DNA from: Anaeromyces robustus
Lineage: Eukaryota; Neocallimastigomycota; Neocallimastigomycetes; Neocallimastigales; Neocallimastigaceae
Assembly: GCA_002104895.1 (NCBI GenBank)
Contig: MCFG01000501.1
Span: 2,501-40,937 of the forward strand
Direction: 5' to 3'
Length of the DNA stretch: 38,437 nt
Under the pieces are notes generated by a model. That model was not told the origin of the DNA and ran no database searches. It saw only the letters and a program-made list of their open reading frames with translations. Below are positions 37,551-38,437 of the stretch, one piece after another (positions within the stretch are counted from its first letter, which is position 1; every line of letters begins with the position of its first letter). Position numbers and translations under genes: made by a program.

Positions 37551-37872
37551 TATAAAGAAAAAAAAAAAAAAAGTATTAATCATCAACTTTATGTTTTTCA
37601 TATTTATTTAAGTTATTATAAATATGTAAATAATTTATATAAAAAAATATTTCAAAAAAAAAAAAAAAAAATATTTACTTAATAAATTATACCAAAATAC
37701 CAATTATATATATAATAAGAATTTTTTTTGTTTAAAAAAATTTGTAATATTATTAATGAATTATTCATGTGTGTCATGTGATATCATTCAATTATTTTAT
37801 TTTATTTTTTTTTTAACAATATGTATAATTTTTTTTTTTTTTTTTTTCTTCAAGTATTTAATGAAAAAATAA
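37116..37872 (+). CDS. Unrecognised gene or internal exon with Asn-run
   Basis: Not recognised. The frame is open from the A-run and reads FVENNPSLEFELRKENVQH before the first ATG at 37174, then PNLTYDSSSLKCFDDGVFRD, RPFNSELIEVRLRSTVKPC, a Pro/Asn/Ser-rich segment, IALPFENEIGSPFSLPNF, an Asn-run and a Lys-run. Coding is supported by composition (clearly non-simple sequence over about 390 nt). If unspliced it stops at 37611. More likely a donor GTATTA at 37573 ends this exon in phase 0 and a strong T-tract acceptor CTTCAAG at 37848-37854 adds YLMKK and a stop at 37870-37872. Either translation starts at 37174 or an upstream exon has been missed. Both boundaries are uncertain. Confidence 0.45.
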
Positions 37873-38109
37873 TACTCTTCTAAATGATTAATTTTTAGAA
37901 AAGAAAGAAGAGGATAAAAATTAAAATTAAATAAATAAAATAAAATAAAATAAAATATAGAGAAAAAAAATAAAAATAAATTAATATATAAGAATAATTA
38001 ATATTATTAACTTTTATTTTTTATTAAAAATAAATTTATAAATAAAATTTATATATATTAAATTAAATTAATTAAATTAAAATAAAAATAAAATCAATAT
38101 ATATATACG
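37873..38109. other. Short AT-rich region before the last gene
   Basis: A/T-only sequence with AAAAT and TTAAA repeats. It presumably holds the promoter of the 38110 gene; no specific site can be named. Confidence 0.5.
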
Positions 38110-38437
38110 ATGGAACAAATTAATTCTTCACTAGAGAATGAAACAACTACTTCTAATTCAAATAATATTAGTATACCACAATTAACAGATTCAAGAAAAC
38201 AAGAAATTAGGAAAAAATTATTAGAACGTCAAAGAAAAGCAAGATTACAAAATTCAAATAGAAATTCAACATCATCAGAATCTACTTCATCTTCTCCATC
38301 TACACCTTCTTCTTCTTCTTCTTCTTCAAATAATAATAATACAAATTCAAATACTATCAATAATAACATTAATAAATCTAATGATGAAAATGAAGCACCT
38401 CCAAATAAAGAAATGATAAAAAAAGCAGTGGCATTTT
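38110..38437 (+). CDS. N-terminal fragment, 109 codons visible; possible PEX14-type N-terminal domain begins at window end
   Basis: ATG at 38110 opens a frame that runs off the window. Residues 1-25 are Asn/Thr/Ser-rich. Residues about 26-50 (LTDSRKQEIRKKLLERQRKA) form a basic amphipathic helix. A Ser/Asn-run follows, then EAPPNKEMIKKAVAF with a T starting the next codon. The ending resembles the start of the PEX14 conserved domain (family pattern roughly R-E-x-L-I-x-x-A-V-x-F-L), the peroxisomal docking protein that binds PEX5. Only about ten residues overlap, and PEX14 normally reaches this helix sooner. A basic helix of this kind is also seen at the N-terminus of GET2-type proteins. The coding call is good; the family call is tentative. 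Confidence 0.6.
   Translation, partial: MEQINSSLENETTTSNSNNISIPQLTDSRKQEIRKKLLERQRKARLQNSNRNSTSSESTSSSPSTPSSSSSSSNNNNTNSNTINNNINKSNDENEAPPNKEMIKKAVAF

Overview
The window is nuclear DNA of a very AT-rich, intron-rich eukaryote. Four genes can be identified by family: TFIID subunit 12, 60S ribosomal protein L9 (uL6), a kinesin-5 motor and the CRL4 substrate receptor CDT2. Coding exons are islands in A/T homopolymers and TTTA, TAA and AAAAT microsatellites. Intergenic gaps reach 7.9 kb, proteins carry long Asn/Ser/Thr/Lys low-complexity runs, and the ribosomal gene has a distinct C/G-ending codon choice. This style fits an anaerobic gut fungus (Neocallimastigomycota). That assignment is inference; a dictyostelid or other AT-rich protist is not excluded.

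Layout: 1-2803 (+) TAF12, 5' truncated, 4 visible exons. 2804-5961 intergenic, with a 492-bp inverted-repeat-bounded element at 4555-5046. 5962-6799 (-) RPL9, 3 exons. 7737-8450 (+) an intronless unknown protein, divergent from RPL9. 10037-17041 (-) kinesin-5, 21 exons, 1420 aa, with a 14-nt microexon and one candidate U12-type AT-AC intron. 17042-24903 a gene-poor stretch with two very long adjacent hairpins. 24904-27240 (+) an unrecognised 778-aa disordered protein. 27241-31513 intergenic, with a possible structured RNA at 29906-30036. 31514-36477 (+) CDT2, 12 exons, 1017 aa. 37116-37872 (+) an unrecognised exon or gene. 38110-38437 (+) the start of a gene whose last visible residues resemble the PEX14 N-terminal domain.

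Exon structures were worked out by hand from family similarity plus splice-site phase. In TAF12, RPL9, kinesin-5 and CDT2 every junction keeps frame and the totals divide exactly by three. The identified genes are core nuclear functions with no operon logic: transcription initiation (TAF12), translation (RPL9), spindle bipolarity (kinesin-5), and S-phase proteolysis of CDT1-type substrates (CDT2). No tRNA, rRNA, CRISPR array or complete transposase gene was seen.

The observations most worth following up are the AT-AC intron in kinesin-5, the terminal-inverted-repeat element at 4555-5046, the triple stem-loop ending in a T-run near 30 kb, the paired perfect hairpins near 20.4 kb, and two PIP-box-like motifs in the CDT2 tail.
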